From contig PMSP01000368.1 of NCBI GenBank assembly GCA_003168315.1, forward strand, positions 1 to 5,797: DNA of 5,797 bases, in the 5' to 3' direction. A program made the position numbers and the translations under genes. The notes beneath the pieces were generated by a model. The model ran no database searches. It saw only the letters and a program-made list of their open reading frames with translations, and had not been told where the DNA came from. This document shows, one piece after another, positions 5,016-5,797 of the stretch (positions are counted from its first letter, which is position 1; every line of letters starts with the position of its first letter). This DNA is from Opitutaceae bacterium. GTDB taxonomy: Bacteria > Verrucomicrobiota > Verrucomicrobiia > Opitutales > Opitutaceae.

Positions 5016-5797
5016 GCACCAAGGGAGGTACGGTCTCCTTCTTCAGCTCCCGCATCATGAGCGCCGAGATGGCGTCGGCGGGCCTGCGCCCCTTGAAGAG
5101 GATGGAATGGGTCTCGCCGAGTATCGGGGCGTCGATCCCCTTCTCTGCGCAGAGGCCCGCGAACGAGCGCGTGGTCTCGTAGCCCTCGACGACCGTCTTC
5201 CTGCCCGAGAGGAGCTCCGCTATGTTCCGTCCCTCGCCGATCCTCTGGCCGAACTCCCGGTTGCGGCTCCAGGAGCCGTGGCATGTCGCGACCAGGTCCC
5301 CGAACCCGCTCAGGCCATAGAAGGTCTCGCGGCGGGCCCCGAGCGAGCAGCCGACCTTGACCATCTCGGCGACGGCGCGGGTGAGGAGGGCGGCCTTGGC
5401 GTTGTCGCCGAGACCGAGGCCCTCGCAGCAGCCGGCGGCGATGGCGTAGACATTCTTCAGGCAGCCGCCGTACTCGACGCCGGCCAGGTCGTCGGTCGTG
5501 TAGACGCGCAGCGTCGGCCCGCTGATCGCCGCCTGCACGTCGTGGATCAGCGACTCCTCGCCGTTCGCGGCCAGGACCATCGCGGCCGGCAGTCCCCGGG
5601 CGACCTCCGCCGCGTTGGTGGGCCCGGAGAGGGCGCTCACCTTCGCGCCCGGCATCGCCTCCGACACGGCCTGGGACAGCCGCAGGTGGCTTTCCAGCTC
5701 GAGCCCCTTGGCGAGGCTGATGACGAGGCGCGGCATCCGGCCGGCCCCGAGGGCCGCCCGGACGTTTTCCGAGGTGTGCCGCAGCGTCTGGGCGGGG
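5008..5797 (-). CDS. gpsA: Glycerol-3-phosphate dehydrogenase [NAD(P)+], C-terminal 262 residues, cut by right edge
   Basis: GpsA makes sn-glycerol 3-phosphate from dihydroxyacetone phosphate with NAD(P)H in the cytoplasm, supplying phospholipid synthesis. The frame continues past ATG 5736 to the window edge (reading PAQTLRHTSENVRAALGAGR before that Met), so 5736 is internal and not the start. Visible marks, numbered from the first whole codon, are LAKGLE (29-33 region, conserved Lys30), SGPTNAAEVARG (57-68), LKNVYAIAAG (conserved Lys114), GLGDNAKAAL (128-137), GLSGFGDLVATC with Asp167, SRNREFG (177-183) and VVEGYET (202-208). The family is about 330-340 aa, so roughly 70-75 N-terminal residues including the GxGxxG nucleotide-binding loop lie outside. 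The end, ELKKETVPPLVPA, is complete. It is followed after 89 nt by the MFS transporter. The gene looks intact as far as it can be seen. EGYETTR replaces the EGVxT form common in proteobacterial GpsA. Confidence 0.95.
   Translation of the reverse strand, partial: PAQTLRHTSENVRAALGAGRMPRLVISLAKGLELESHLRLSQAVSEAMPGAKVSALSGPTNAAEVARGLPAAMVLAANGEESLIHDVQAAISGPTLRVYTTDDLAGVEYGGCLKNVYAIAAGCCEGLGLGDNAKAALLTRAVAEMVKVGCSLGARRETFYGLSGFGDLVATCHGSWSRNREFGQRIGEGRNIAELLSGRKTVVEGYETTRSFAGLCAEKGIDAPILGETHSILFKGRRPADAISALMMRELKKETVPPLVPA

Noticed and set aside
4490..5182. Plus-strand 230-codon frame across the transporter start and gpsA end
   Set aside because: Highly charged antisense translation that spans two real genes and their gap, with no domain features.
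5734..5736. ATG 5736 as the gpsA start (242 aa)
   Set aside because: The frame continues upstream with family-like sequence to the window edge, and a start here would remove the nucleotide-binding domain.

Overview
The window is GC-rich bacterial DNA with strong G/C bias at third codon positions and long antisense open frames. It carries five protein-coding genes, two of them cut by the window edges, and one decayed gene remnant. No RNA gene, CRISPR array, insertion sequence or origin was seen. The mix fits a high-GC environmental Gram-negative bacterium: a housekeeping gpsA, an extended MHS-type MFS transporter, a secreted protein with a signal peptide, and DUF4157 proteins. The phylum cannot be fixed from this sequence; Myxococcota, Acidobacteriota, Verrucomicrobiota and Proteobacteria all remain possible.

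Left part (1-2207): two divergently transcribed DUF4157 proteins face away from each other across a gap of about 400 bp. The minus-strand one runs off the left edge just as its HEXXH motif begins, so only its first 150 residues are visible. It is recognised by translating from ATG 451. The plus-strand one is complete (451 aa). It joins an N-terminal DUF4157 pseudo-zincin or zincin domain (HELAH) to a second HEXXH domain at the C-terminus (HESAH followed by an ADAW..Y element) that resembles bacterial M35/aspzincin peptidases. Neither protein has a convincing signal peptide. DUF4157 proteins are known from extracellular contractile injection system (eCIS) and polymorphic-toxin contexts, so effector cargo is the leading hypothesis, but no eCIS structural gene lies in the window.

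Junction (2208-2428): no intact gene. On the minus strand it holds a short frameshifted piece of a HepT/DUF86-type HEPN toxin. It retains the RX4HXY signature (RNRIAHGY) and, one frame over, the typical C-terminal continuation.

Right part (2429-5797): a minus-strand set read in the order gpsA (partial, right edge), an MHS-family MFS transporter with a large extra segment between TM9 and TM10, then a secreted protein with two ferredoxin-like (NIPSNAP/ABM-like) repeats. The gaps are 89 and 42 bp, so the transporter and the secreted protein are probably co-transcribed. The link to gpsA is less certain because small hairpins lie in that gap.
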